A DNA stretch of 64,000 nucleotides, taken from positions 1 to 64,000 of the forward strand of contig NZ_SNYF01000007.1 in assembly GCF_004362805.1 (NCBI RefSeq), written 5' to 3'. Position numbers and translations under genes: made by a program. Of this stretch, positions 36,354-43,661 are shown one piece after another; positions within the stretch are counted from its first letter, which is position 1; each line of letters starts with the position of its first letter. The notes under the pieces were generated by a model. That model ran no database searches. It had not been told where the DNA came from and saw nothing but the letters and a program-made list of their open reading frames with translations. This stretch comes from Algoriphagus boseongensis (GTDB lineage: Bacteria; Bacteroidota; Bacteroidia; Cytophagales; Cyclobacteriaceae).

Positions 36354-37250
36354 ATGATGAGCAGAAGGAAGATTTATTCGATTAGCGTTTTGACGGTTGT
36401 AGCATTTTTCATTTGGATTTTCTCGAGCCAGATTGAAAGAGCTGAAGACTTTTCGGGGCAAGTTAAAGTTGCTTTAAGGGTTGTGGGAAACCAACTACTG
36501 CTCTCCAATAAAGACTCAACTTCATTGGTTTTGCCAGTTATTGAATTAGACGAATCAAAGTATCAACTTTCTTTTCAAAATAAACTTTCATTGACTCCCG
36601 ATCACTTGGTGTCCGTTATTGATGAAAGCTTTCAAGCTTCGGGGCTTCCTAATTATTACCGTGTCGAAATAATTCAAAACTCAGATCAAGAAATCGCATA
36701 CAGCTATGAGATAAAGAATGGTCTAGAAAACAGTCTTATACCTTGTTTGAGCAGAGAAATGTCTCACAATGCATATACTTTGCAGGTGAAGTTTACTGAA
36801 ATGGAACCTTCTCTTTTGAGTCAAAAAGCACTTCTGTTAGCCCCGGCTATAGCCTCTTTACTACTCTTTGCAATTCCTTCTTATAAAAGAAAGAAGCCTG
36901 TGAAAGAGAGAGAAATTCACCGAAATTCTACTTCACTTGGCAGGTTTGAATTTTATCCAACACAAAATAAACTCATGAAGGGCAGCTTGGAAATCCCCCT
37001 TTCCAAGAAGGAATGTGAGCTGTTACAGATTTTTTCAAGCAAGCCAAACCAAATTATTACACGAGATGAACTTACCAAAAGGGTCTGGGAAGATCATGGT
37101 GTTTTTGTTGGACGCAGTTTGGATACATTTATTTCAAAACTCCGCATGATCCTAAAAGAGGATAAAACAATCAAGCTGACCAATGTGCATGGAGTAGGCT
37201 ATAAGTTGGAGCTAGGTGAATTTCCAATTCCCGGAAAAAAAGAAGCATAA
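36354..37250 (+). CDS. membrane-anchored winged-helix transcriptional regulator
   Basis: A 298-residue protein with inverted one-component architecture. TM1 spans about 8-24 and TM2 about 158-174, with a periplasmic domain of roughly 130 residues between them. An OmpR/PhoB-type winged-helix domain forms the cytoplasmic C-terminus (about 195-287). SLDTFISKLRMILKED is the recognition-helix region and VHGVGYKL the wing. There is no receiver domain, so the signal is presumably sensed in the periplasm, as in ToxR/CadC-like proteins but with the domain order reversed. Three matching direct repeats lie upstream, suggesting self-control and control of the divergent operon. Confidence 0.82.
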   Translation: MMSRRKIYSISVLTVVAFFIWIFSSQIERAEDFSGQVKVALRVVGNQLLLSNKDSTSLVLPVIELDESKYQLSFQNKLSLTPDHLVSVIDESFQASGLPNYYRVEIIQNSDQEIAYSYEIKNGLENSLIPCLSREMSHNAYTLQVKFTEMEPSLLSQKALLLAPAIASLLLFAIPSYKRKKPVKEREIHRNSTSLGRFEFYPTQNKLMKGSLEIPLSKKECELLQIFSSKPNQIITRDELTKRVWEDHGVFVGRSLDTFISKLRMILKEDKTIKLTNVHGVGYKLELGEFPIPGKKEA

Positions 37251-37289
37251 ATGCAATCTACGCTTAGGTCAATTGAGTAGGTTAAAAAG

Positions 37290-37562
37290 GTACTGGACTA
37301 CCTTCAGAAGCTAGTCGAGTACCCAAATAAGGTACCTGACTACCCTCTGATCCTAGTCCTGTACCCAAAAAAGCTACACCTGTACCCTATTCGCCTACTG
37401 CTGTATTCTAATCGCCTACAGCTGTATCTACAAAAGCTAAATCTGTACCCTCCCAAGCAAACCATTTATCTTTATTCAGAACAGCTGTTCCAAATCAGGG
37501 TAAATCAGTAGGCTCCGAAGGTAGAGAACTGGGTAAAAAGGGTACTGGTGTGTGTGTGGAGG
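37290..37562. repeat. degenerate 21-bp (42-bp higher-order) tandem repeat array
   Basis: Thirteen consecutive 21-base units run without any insertion or deletion. GTAC followed by a C-run recurs near each unit centre in the first half. Plus-strand units read as heptads of the form [VL]xxYxxK/R with one in-frame stop. Minus-strand units read GTxVPFL and GTxLxSE alternately, giving a 14-residue period, with several stops. No start codon fits either frame. It fills the gap between the regulator and the HNH gene and looks like a decayed coding repeat or an intergenic minisatellite. Confidence 0.75.
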
Positions 37563-37622
37563 TAAATAATCTTAGGGAAATAAAAAAAGGTAGATGGAAT
37601 CTGGGATTAGGAGAAGGGAGAT

Positions 37623-37934
37623 TTATTTTCCTTTAAGATAATCCAGAACCACAGGAGCCAAAGTAGAATTACCAATTCCCTTTTTCTGACAAAAGTTACT
37701 TTCCAGCCAGATTTCTAATTTTTTTGCGCCCTTACTGGCATTGCAGGAGCGGCAACACAAAGCAATATTCTCCGGGCCATTAATCCGAATATCATTGATG
37801 ATATGCTCCCAAGAAGGATTTGTTTTGGTTAAGCCATTCGATTTTTCAAAGGAAACACCACAATAAACACAGTTTAAATCCCTCGCTTTTACTAATTCTT
37901 CAACCTCTTTTGGAATGCCCCAGCGATTAGCCAT
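37623..37934 (-). CDS. HNH endonuclease
   Basis: A 103-residue HNH nuclease. CVYC (Cys22/Cys25) and CRSC (Cys61/Cys64) form the zinc-ribbon knuckles. The catalytic segment is SWEHII with His44, followed by Asn56 and the Asn of CNASKG. Small HNH proteins of this type are found in phages, restriction systems and mobile introns. It starts three bases after the GIY-YIG gene's stop, so the two nucleases are expressed together. Confidence 0.88.
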   Translation of the reverse strand: MANRWGIPKEVEELVKARDLNCVYCGVSFEKSNGLTKTNPSWEHIINDIRINGPENIALCCRSCNASKGAKKLEIWLESNFCQKKGIGNSTLAPVVLDYLKGK

Positions 37935-37937
37935 TTT

Positions 37938-38804
37938 TCAACTTTCAGATTTTGTTTTGTTATCAGATTCGAAGTCCTTCAGTGGATTCCCATCTTTCAT
38001 TTTCCAATCTAAAAGACCATTAGAATTCCTTCCTAAAACGATGGTGGAAGCTGTGGAAGGGCTGCTAAAAATATAATCATCTTGAAATTCCAAATAATCC
38101 ACTTTATCTAAAAGAATTCCTTGATCGATCAATTTTTGTCTTAGTGTTACAAAACTTGTAGTCATTGATGGAACAGTAGATCCTGCTGCTTTTGAACCTT
38201 TAAATACTAAAAATCCATCAGAAGTTGGTTCTCCCTGGCCATCAGCACCTCGAGCCGCCTTGGCATAGAAGATTGCTTGTTTTTGTTTGGATTTGATTTC
38301 CCTTTTTTCTTCAAACACTTTATGACCAAGAGTATTGACTAACATTTTTATGTATTCAATGAACTCTTCCATTTCTGCTCTATCTGATTCTGAAATGGAG
38401 GACTGGGTTGGAATTATTGAATTTTCAACCTTATATCGATTTACTTTTTTTGCAATTTCATGGAGTCTATTCTCCAAATACTTTATATGGGCTTTGTTAA
38501 GATTTTCATCTTTGCTGATAAATACAATTGATTCATTCCAAAAGTCCTTGGATGTTAATTGCTGATTTAATCTCCTCAGAATCGATTCTGCTTCCCCTAT
38601 ATAAACTTGATCTTTACCCTCCTCATCTTTTCCAAATAGAAGGTAAACGCCGGTGCTGCTGAGATCATCTCGATCTGTACAATCTTTGATTTTAATTCTT
38701 GGGATTTTATAGGCTTTTCCTGACCAGTTTGAAAGTTCACAACTCATTCGCCCATTTGGATCTCCATCAATTAGAAAAATTTTTATTGTCTTCCCGAATT
38801 TCAT
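37938..38804 (-). CDS. GIY-YIG nuclease with C-terminal DUF4357
   Basis: A 288-residue protein. The GIY-YIG domain (about 48-120) shows TGVYLLFG and QVYIGEAESILRRL with Tyr54, Tyr68 and a conserved Arg, and a distal Glu111 in YLENRL for metal binding. A helical linker leads to a DUF4357 domain (about 195-260, ending LGRNSNGLLDWK). Such fusions are common in accessory genome regions; the biological role is unknown. Its first 20 codons are duplicated downstream of its own start as part of a tandem repeat. It is transcribed with the HNH gene. Confidence 0.85.
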   Translation of the reverse strand: MKFGKTIKIFLIDGDPNGRMSCELSNWSGKAYKIPRIKIKDCTDRDDLSSTGVYLLFGKDEEGKDQVYIGEAESILRRLNQQLTSKDFWNESIVFISKDENLNKAHIKYLENRLHEIAKKVNRYKVENSIIPTQSSISESDRAEMEEFIEYIKMLVNTLGHKVFEEKREIKSKQKQAIFYAKAARGADGQGEPTSDGFLVFKGSKAAGSTVPSMTTSFVTLRQKLIDQGILLDKVDYLEFQDDYIFSSPSTASTIVLGRNSNGLLDWKMKDGNPLKDFESDNKTKSES

Positions 38805-39195
38805 AGTCTCTTTTTCATTTTACAATTTCGAATAAGTAGTCCCTTTAGGGACAGAATATTGGTAGAAGGTAAGCGGCCCTCTTTCTTCCGTCCCATCCGG
38901 GACGGGATATTTTTGGTTTGAAACTTTTCTACCCACCTGCAGTGCCTAGCGGCACTAGCTACTATAAGAATCACTCATTCGCCCATTTGGATCCCCATCT
39001 ATTAGAAAAATTTTTATTGTCTTCCCGAATTTCATAGTCTCTTTTTCATTTTCGAATAAGTAGTCCCTTTAGGGACAGAATATTGGTAGAAGGTAAGCGG
39101 CCATCCATCTTCCGTCCCATCCGGGACGGGATATTTTTGGCTTGAATCTTTTCTACCCACCTGCAGTGCCTTACGGCACTTGCTTGAATAATCTC
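38742..39195. repeat. tandem duplication of a REP-like palindrome block
   Basis: Unit A (38742-38972, 231 bases) is repeated directly as unit B (38973-39195, 223 bases, lacking about 8 bases). Each unit carries the 5' end of the GIY-YIG gene and three short palindromes. These are GTCCC-TTTA-GGGAC (38839-38852; 39063-39076), CCGTCCC-ATCC-GGGACGG (38888-38905; 39112-39129) and AGTGCC-4-GGCACT (38941-38956; 39165-39180). The block sits directly at the 3' end of a REP-associated HUH transposase gene. Confidence 0.88.
38955..39035 (-). pseudogene. duplicated 5' fragment of the GIY-YIG gene
   Basis: The second repeat unit contains the start codon and first 21 codons of the GIY-YIG gene, unchanged at the protein level up to MSD. 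It then runs out of homology and stops after 26 residues. It is a by-product of the tandem duplication and not expected to be functional, though it could capture ribosomes upstream of the real gene. Confidence 0.7.
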
Positions 39196-39667
39196 ACTCA
39201 TTACCATACGCCACTTCCCTAAAAATATATCGCTGGTCAAATTCTACTTCGAATTTTTCTAACAGGGTTTTGTATTCTTCCAAAAAGCTCCATTTTTTGT
39301 GATGCTCCTCCTGATTTTTGATATAATCAATAACTTGTTTGATATGGGATTTGCTGTAGCTAAAAGCTCCAAAACCTTCCTGCCAAGAAAATTTCCCTTT
39401 GGTAAACCTCTTTTGATTGACCCATTTTGAGCTGTCTCCTTTTACATCTTGTATCAAATCTGACAGCGATTGAGTTGGCCTCATCCCGATAAGAATATGT
39501 ACATGGTCTGGCATACCATTTATCGCAAGGACTTTATGATTGTGGTTTTTTATAATTCCAGAGATATATTTATAAAACTCTTCTTTCCAAGTTTCTTGAA
39601 TGATGCAATTGCGATTTTGAACAGTGAAAATCACTTGGATGTGAATTTGAGTATACGTGTTAGCCAT
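39194..39667 (-). CDS. REP-associated tyrosine transposase (IS200/TnpA_REP-like HUH protein)
   Basis: A 157-residue Y1 HUH transposase. GMPDHVHILIGM contains the His55-x-His57 pair, and QVIDYIKNQEEHHKK provides the probable catalytic Tyr115. IS200/IS605 transposases nick and join single-stranded DNA at hairpins; domesticated RAYT relatives are linked to REP palindromes. No TnpB gene and no clear IS ends are present. The palindrome block directly downstream fits the RAYT type better than an autonomous IS. Confidence 0.87.
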   Translation of the reverse strand: MANTYTQIHIQVIFTVQNRNCIIQETWKEEFYKYISGIIKNHNHKVLAINGMPDHVHILIGMRPTQSLSDLIQDVKGDSSKWVNQKRFTKGKFSWQEGFGAFSYSKSHIKQVIDYIKNQEEHHKKWSFLEEYKTLLEKFEVEFDQRYIFREVAYGNE

Positions 39668-39725
39668 AAATCTAAAAGTAGTTTTTCGGTTTCACTTTAA
39701 TTCCCAATTCTTCATTCCTAATTCC

Positions 39726-41264
39726 TCACCCCGCCCATCCTTCTCTATCCAGGCTTCGATATTGAATTGCTTCGGCTAGGTGTTCCACTTTGATGGTTTC
39801 ACTTTCGGCGATATCGGCGATGGTTCGGGCGACTTTGAGGATGCGGTCATAGGCTCGGGCAGATAATCCAAGACGCTCCATGGCGGTTTTGAGTAGGGCT
39901 TTGCCGGCTTCGTTAATTTGGCAGACTTCCTTGACCATGTGGGAAGGCATCATCGCATTGCAGTAGACTTCGGGATTGTTTTGGAAGCGTTGCTTTTGCC
40001 GTTCCCTGCCCAAGATCACCCGCTCCCGAATGGCTTTGCTGGATTCGCTTTTGCGGGTGGAGGTCATCTCGTCGAATTTCACCGGAGTCACTTCCACATG
40101 CAGATCGATCCGGTCGAGTAAGGGACCACTGACTTTGTTGAGGTAGCGCTGCACGATACCCGGCCCGCAGACACATTCCTTTTCGGGATGGTTGTAGTAC
40201 CCACAAGGGCATGGATTCATACTGGCGATCAACATAAAGTTGGCCGGATAGTCCACGGAAACCTTGGCTCGGGAGATGGTGACTTTCCGCTCTTCCAAGG
40301 GTTGGCGCATGACTTCGAGAACGGTGCGCTTGAATTCTGGGAGTTCGTCCAGAAACAAGACCCCATTGTGGGCCAAAGAAATTTCTCCGGGTTGGGGATT
40401 TCCTCCTCCGCCTACCAAGGCTACGTCAGAAATGGTATGGTGAGGACTTCGAAAAGGTCGCTGAGCGAGAAGGGAACCGTTTTTCCCCAGTTTTCCCGCT
40501 ACCGAATGGATCTTCGTCGTCTCCAAAGCTTCCTGTAAGGAAAGTGGAGGCAAGATGGAAGGCAGGCGCTTTGCCAGCATGGTTTTTCCTGCTCCGGGTG
40601 GGCCGATCATGATGACATTGTGACCTCCGGCAGCGGCGATTTCCATAGCGCGCTTGATATTTTCCTGACCCTGCACATCAGCAAAGTCAAACTCATTATC
40701 ATCCAGGGAATGGTAAAAGATCTCTCGAGTATCGGTGACCAGAGGTTCGATTTCCAATGTTCCCTGAAGAAAATCGGCCGCCTGATCCAAGGTTTCCACC
40801 CCGATGATGTCCAGATTATTGACGATAGAGGCTTCCTTTGCATTTTCTAAGGGAAGAATAAACCCCTTGAAGCCTCTTTTTCTAGCTTCGATTGCGATGG
40901 GTAATACTCCCTTTATGGGACGGAGATTTCCATCCAGAGAAAGCTCGCCCATGATCACATACTTTTCCAATTCGGGAAAACTCGCCTGCTCCGAGGCCTG
41001 CAAAATCCCGATGGCAATGGGCAAGTCATAAGCCGAACCTTCCTTTCGGATATCCGCAGGGGCCAGGTTGATCACGACCTTTTGACGGGGCATGCGGTAG
41101 TTGAAATATTTCAGGGCAGATTCTACCCGCTGCTGGGATTCTTTGACCGCGGAGTCTGGGAGACCTACCATAAAAAAGCTGGTGCCCTGTCCCACATTGA
41201 CTTCGATGGTGATTAGGTTGGCGTCCACTCCAGAGACGGCGCTTCCAAAAGTTTTTGCGACCAT
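39726..41264 (-). CDS. YifB/ComM family Mg-chelatase-like AAA+ ATPase
   Basis: A 512-residue protein with an N-terminal Lon-like domain (1-170), a Mg-chelatase AAA+ core (GPPGAGKTML Walker A near 220; LFLDELPEF Walker B) and a C-terminal Mg-chelatase domain (LSARAYDRILKVARTIAD). ComM-type proteins are hexameric helicases that promote branch migration during natural transformation; the role in Bacteroidota is inferred by homology. The gene is monocistronic. A zinc-finger-like cluster CPCGYYNHPEKECVCG is typical of the family. Confidence 0.93.
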   Translation of the reverse strand: MVAKTFGSAVSGVDANLITIEVNVGQGTSFFMVGLPDSAVKESQQRVESALKYFNYRMPRQKVVINLAPADIRKEGSAYDLPIAIGILQASEQASFPELEKYVIMGELSLDGNLRPIKGVLPIAIEARKRGFKGFILPLENAKEASIVNNLDIIGVETLDQAADFLQGTLEIEPLVTDTREIFYHSLDDNEFDFADVQGQENIKRAMEIAAAGGHNVIMIGPPGAGKTMLAKRLPSILPPLSLQEALETTKIHSVAGKLGKNGSLLAQRPFRSPHHTISDVALVGGGGNPQPGEISLAHNGVLFLDELPEFKRTVLEVMRQPLEERKVTISRAKVSVDYPANFMLIASMNPCPCGYYNHPEKECVCGPGIVQRYLNKVSGPLLDRIDLHVEVTPVKFDEMTSTRKSESSKAIRERVILGRERQKQRFQNNPEVYCNAMMPSHMVKEVCQINEAGKALLKTAMERLGLSARAYDRILKVARTIADIAESETIKVEHLAEAIQYRSLDREGWAG

Positions 41265-41329
41265 AATTGAAATAAAAAAAGGAAACCTGTTTGGCTTCCT
41301 GAATATACTCGATTGAGAAAATTAAATCT

Positions 41330-41698
41330 TTATTGATCGGTGAAATTTTGCCGAGGTCTAATCGGCCCGGTGCTATCCTCCTGATTTTTTTGAGGAATTG
41401 GATTCGTTCCAGGTTTGGTTTTGGGATGCTCTAAATCGTACAACTTGGCCTTTAGCGCATTCATTTCCGATTCCATCTTTTTGATTTTGTCATTCAGTCC
41501 ACTTTGGTGAATGCCCATAGCTCCCCAAGCTGCCAGGAAAACAATCGTTCCAGTCAGAAATACCTTGACCATGGACTCTGCCAAAATTGGATCCATTCCG
41601 AAGGTCGATCCCAGTGTGTCAAAGAAGATGAAGAACATCAAAAACACGAGGAAGAAGATCAACAGGGCTATTTGCAGGTAAAAGGCTATTTTTTTCAT
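41330..41698 (-). CDS. small two-TM membrane protein
   Basis: A 122-residue protein with two transmembrane helices (about 4-27 and 43-62), a coiled-coil-like segment (LNDKIKKMESEMNALKAKLYDLE) and a proline/asparagine-rich tail. No family recognised. It lies 29 bases after the ABC exporter gene on the same strand, so the two are likely cotranscribed and it may be an accessory of the exporter, which is inference. Confidence 0.65.
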   Translation of the reverse strand: MKKIAFYLQIALLIFFLVFLMFFIFFDTLGSTFGMDPILAESMVKVFLTGTIVFLAAWGAMGIHQSGLNDKIKKMESEMNALKAKLYDLEHPKTKPGTNPIPQKNQEDSTGPIRPRQNFTDQ

Positions 41699-41727
41699 GT
41701 TCTGAATTCTAATTAATCACTAAGTTA

Positions 41728-43560
41728 TTAAACGGATTGAATACTGGAAAGCTTTTGGTAAAGTCCTTCCACCGCCATCAGTTGGGCATGCGAACCTCGC
41801 TGCACGATCTTCCCTTTTTCTACTACCAAGATTTCATCTGCATGCTGAATCGTACTCAATCTATGCGCAATGACCAAGGTAGTTCGGTTAGTCATCAACT
41901 TGGTCAAAGCTTCCTGAACCAATAGTTCGGATTCAGAATCAAGGGCTGAGGTCGCTTCATCGAGGATAAGGATTGGGGGATTTTTCAACACGGCACGGGC
42001 TATGCTCAATCGCTGCCTTTGCCCGCCGGAAAGCTTACTTCCCCGGTCGCCGATATTGGTTTGGTAGCCATTTTCCAGTTGGGAAATAAAGCCATGAGCA
42101 TTGGCGATTTTCGCTGCTTCCATTACCTGAGCCTCGGTTGCTCCCTCAATTCCAAAGGCGATATTGTTGAAAACCGTATCGTTGAACAGAATGGACTCTT
42201 GGGTCACAATTCCCATCAGACTTCTTAAGTCTGAAGTAGAAAAATCCCGAAGATCGGTTCCGTCCAAAAGGATTTTTCCGGAAGTCGGATCATAAAATCT
42301 TGGAACCAAGTCCGCCAAGGTGGATTTCCCACCACCTGAGGGACCTACCAAAGCGATGGTTTTTCCCTTTTCCAGAGAAAAATCAATGTCCTGCAATACC
42401 AGGTTATCTTGGTAGGCGAAACTTACTTTTTGGAACTCAATCTTATTCTCAAAAGAGTGAAGAGGCTTTGGAGAAGAAGGAGAGGAGATTTTTGAAGGGG
42501 TATCAATGACTTCGAAAATTCGCTCTGCCGAAGCGATTCCCCGCTGTATGCTGCTCATGGCCCGGGAAATTTCCTTTGCAGGATTCAAGACCTGAGTGAA
42601 AATGATAATATAGGTGATGAAATCGGATGCACCCAAATTAGACTCTCCACTCAAAACCAAACTTCCTCCATAGACTAGGATTCCAGCGACCACAGTTACG
42701 CCCAAGAATTGAGAAATAGGGGAGGCCAATTCATTTTTTCTGGCCATACTCACATTGACCTTGGAGTAGTATTCCGTTTCGGAATCGAATTTTCCCCGGA
42801 CAAATCGCTCGGCATTGAAGGCCTTTACGACTCGCATTCCCCCCAGCGTTTCATCCAAAATATTGACGATTCGGCCAAGAGATTCCTGACTTTGAACCGC
42901 TCTTCGCTTGAGACGTTTGGTGATCCCCCCAATGATTGCCCCTGAAATCGGGATAATCAAAATGGTGAAAAGGGTCAGCTTCACCGACATGAAAAACAGC
43001 ACAGCGAAGTATAAAATGATGGTAGCAGGTTCTCTGAAGACCACCCTCAGTGATTGTACAATGGTATTTTCAACCTCCTGCACATCATTGGTCATCTTGG
43101 ACATCAGGTCGCCTTTGCGCTCATTGGAGAAAAACCCAATGTGGAGGCGGCTGACTTTTTCGAAGATGTCCATCCGCATGCCTTTGATCACCACCGCTCG
43201 GACTTTGGCCAAAACTACCCCCGAGAGGTAAGTGAAAAGGTTGGAAAGGAAGACTGAAATCACGATGATGATGCAGACAAAAATGAGGGTTCCCATTTTG
43301 CCATAGGCATCCTGTACGCTTAGAAAGCGATTGTAAAATAGTGTGGTGAAATACTCAATGGTCAGCGAAAAAGGAGGCATTTCCCGGAATTTCTCGAAAG
43401 ACTGAGGATCTACCTGCTCAAAAATGACATCGAAAAGAGGCTTGAGCAGGGTGAAATTCAGCAAGCCAAAAACAATGGATAAGAAGGCGTAAAGAATATA
43501 AATCGGAGCAAACCTGCTAAATGGGCGGGCATAAGACAGGATCCGAAGGTATGTTTTCAT
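41728..43560 (-). CDS. ABC exporter, fused permease and ATPase (MsbA/LmrA type)
   Basis: A 610-residue half-transporter. Six transmembrane helices lie in residues 1-330. The ATPase domain has Walker A GPSGGGKSTL, signature LSGGQRQRLS, Walker B ILILDEATSALD and H-loop IAHRLST. It works as a homodimer and would export lipids, lipid-linked molecules or drugs; MsbA-like lipid A flipping is plausible but not shown. A small two-TM protein gene follows it directly. Confidence 0.93.
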   Translation of the reverse strand: MKTYLRILSYARPFSRFAPIYILYAFLSIVFGLLNFTLLKPLFDVIFEQVDPQSFEKFREMPPFSLTIEYFTTLFYNRFLSVQDAYGKMGTLIFVCIIIVISVFLSNLFTYLSGVVLAKVRAVVIKGMRMDIFEKVSRLHIGFFSNERKGDLMSKMTNDVQEVENTIVQSLRVVFREPATIILYFAVLFFMSVKLTLFTILIIPISGAIIGGITKRLKRRAVQSQESLGRIVNILDETLGGMRVVKAFNAERFVRGKFDSETEYYSKVNVSMARKNELASPISQFLGVTVVAGILVYGGSLVLSGESNLGASDFITYIIIFTQVLNPAKEISRAMSSIQRGIASAERIFEVIDTPSKISSPSSPKPLHSFENKIEFQKVSFAYQDNLVLQDIDFSLEKGKTIALVGPSGGGKSTLADLVPRFYDPTSGKILLDGTDLRDFSTSDLRSLMGIVTQESILFNDTVFNNIAFGIEGATEAQVMEAAKIANAHGFISQLENGYQTNIGDRGSKLSGGQRQRLSIARAVLKNPPILILDEATSALDSESELLVQEALTKLMTNRTTLVIAHRLSTIQHADEILVVEKGKIVQRGSHAQLMAVEGLYQKLSSIQSV

Positions 43561-43661
43561 TAAATCACCAAAAGGTTTCGACCCGCAAGTTACGCAAATT
43601 TGCGGCAGGAGGTTTTCTTCTCTCCTGCCTCTAGCGATTTGCTTCGTTCTTCAAAAGGCCC

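Noticed and set aside
37290..37562. CRISPR array next to the HNH gene
   Set aside because: The units are 21 bases with no conserved repeat/variable spacer alternation, and no cas gene is in the window.
38742..39195. Insertion sequence with terminal inverted repeats
   Set aside because: The two long repeats are direct and adjacent, not inverted ends flanking the transposase gene, and no target-site duplication was found.
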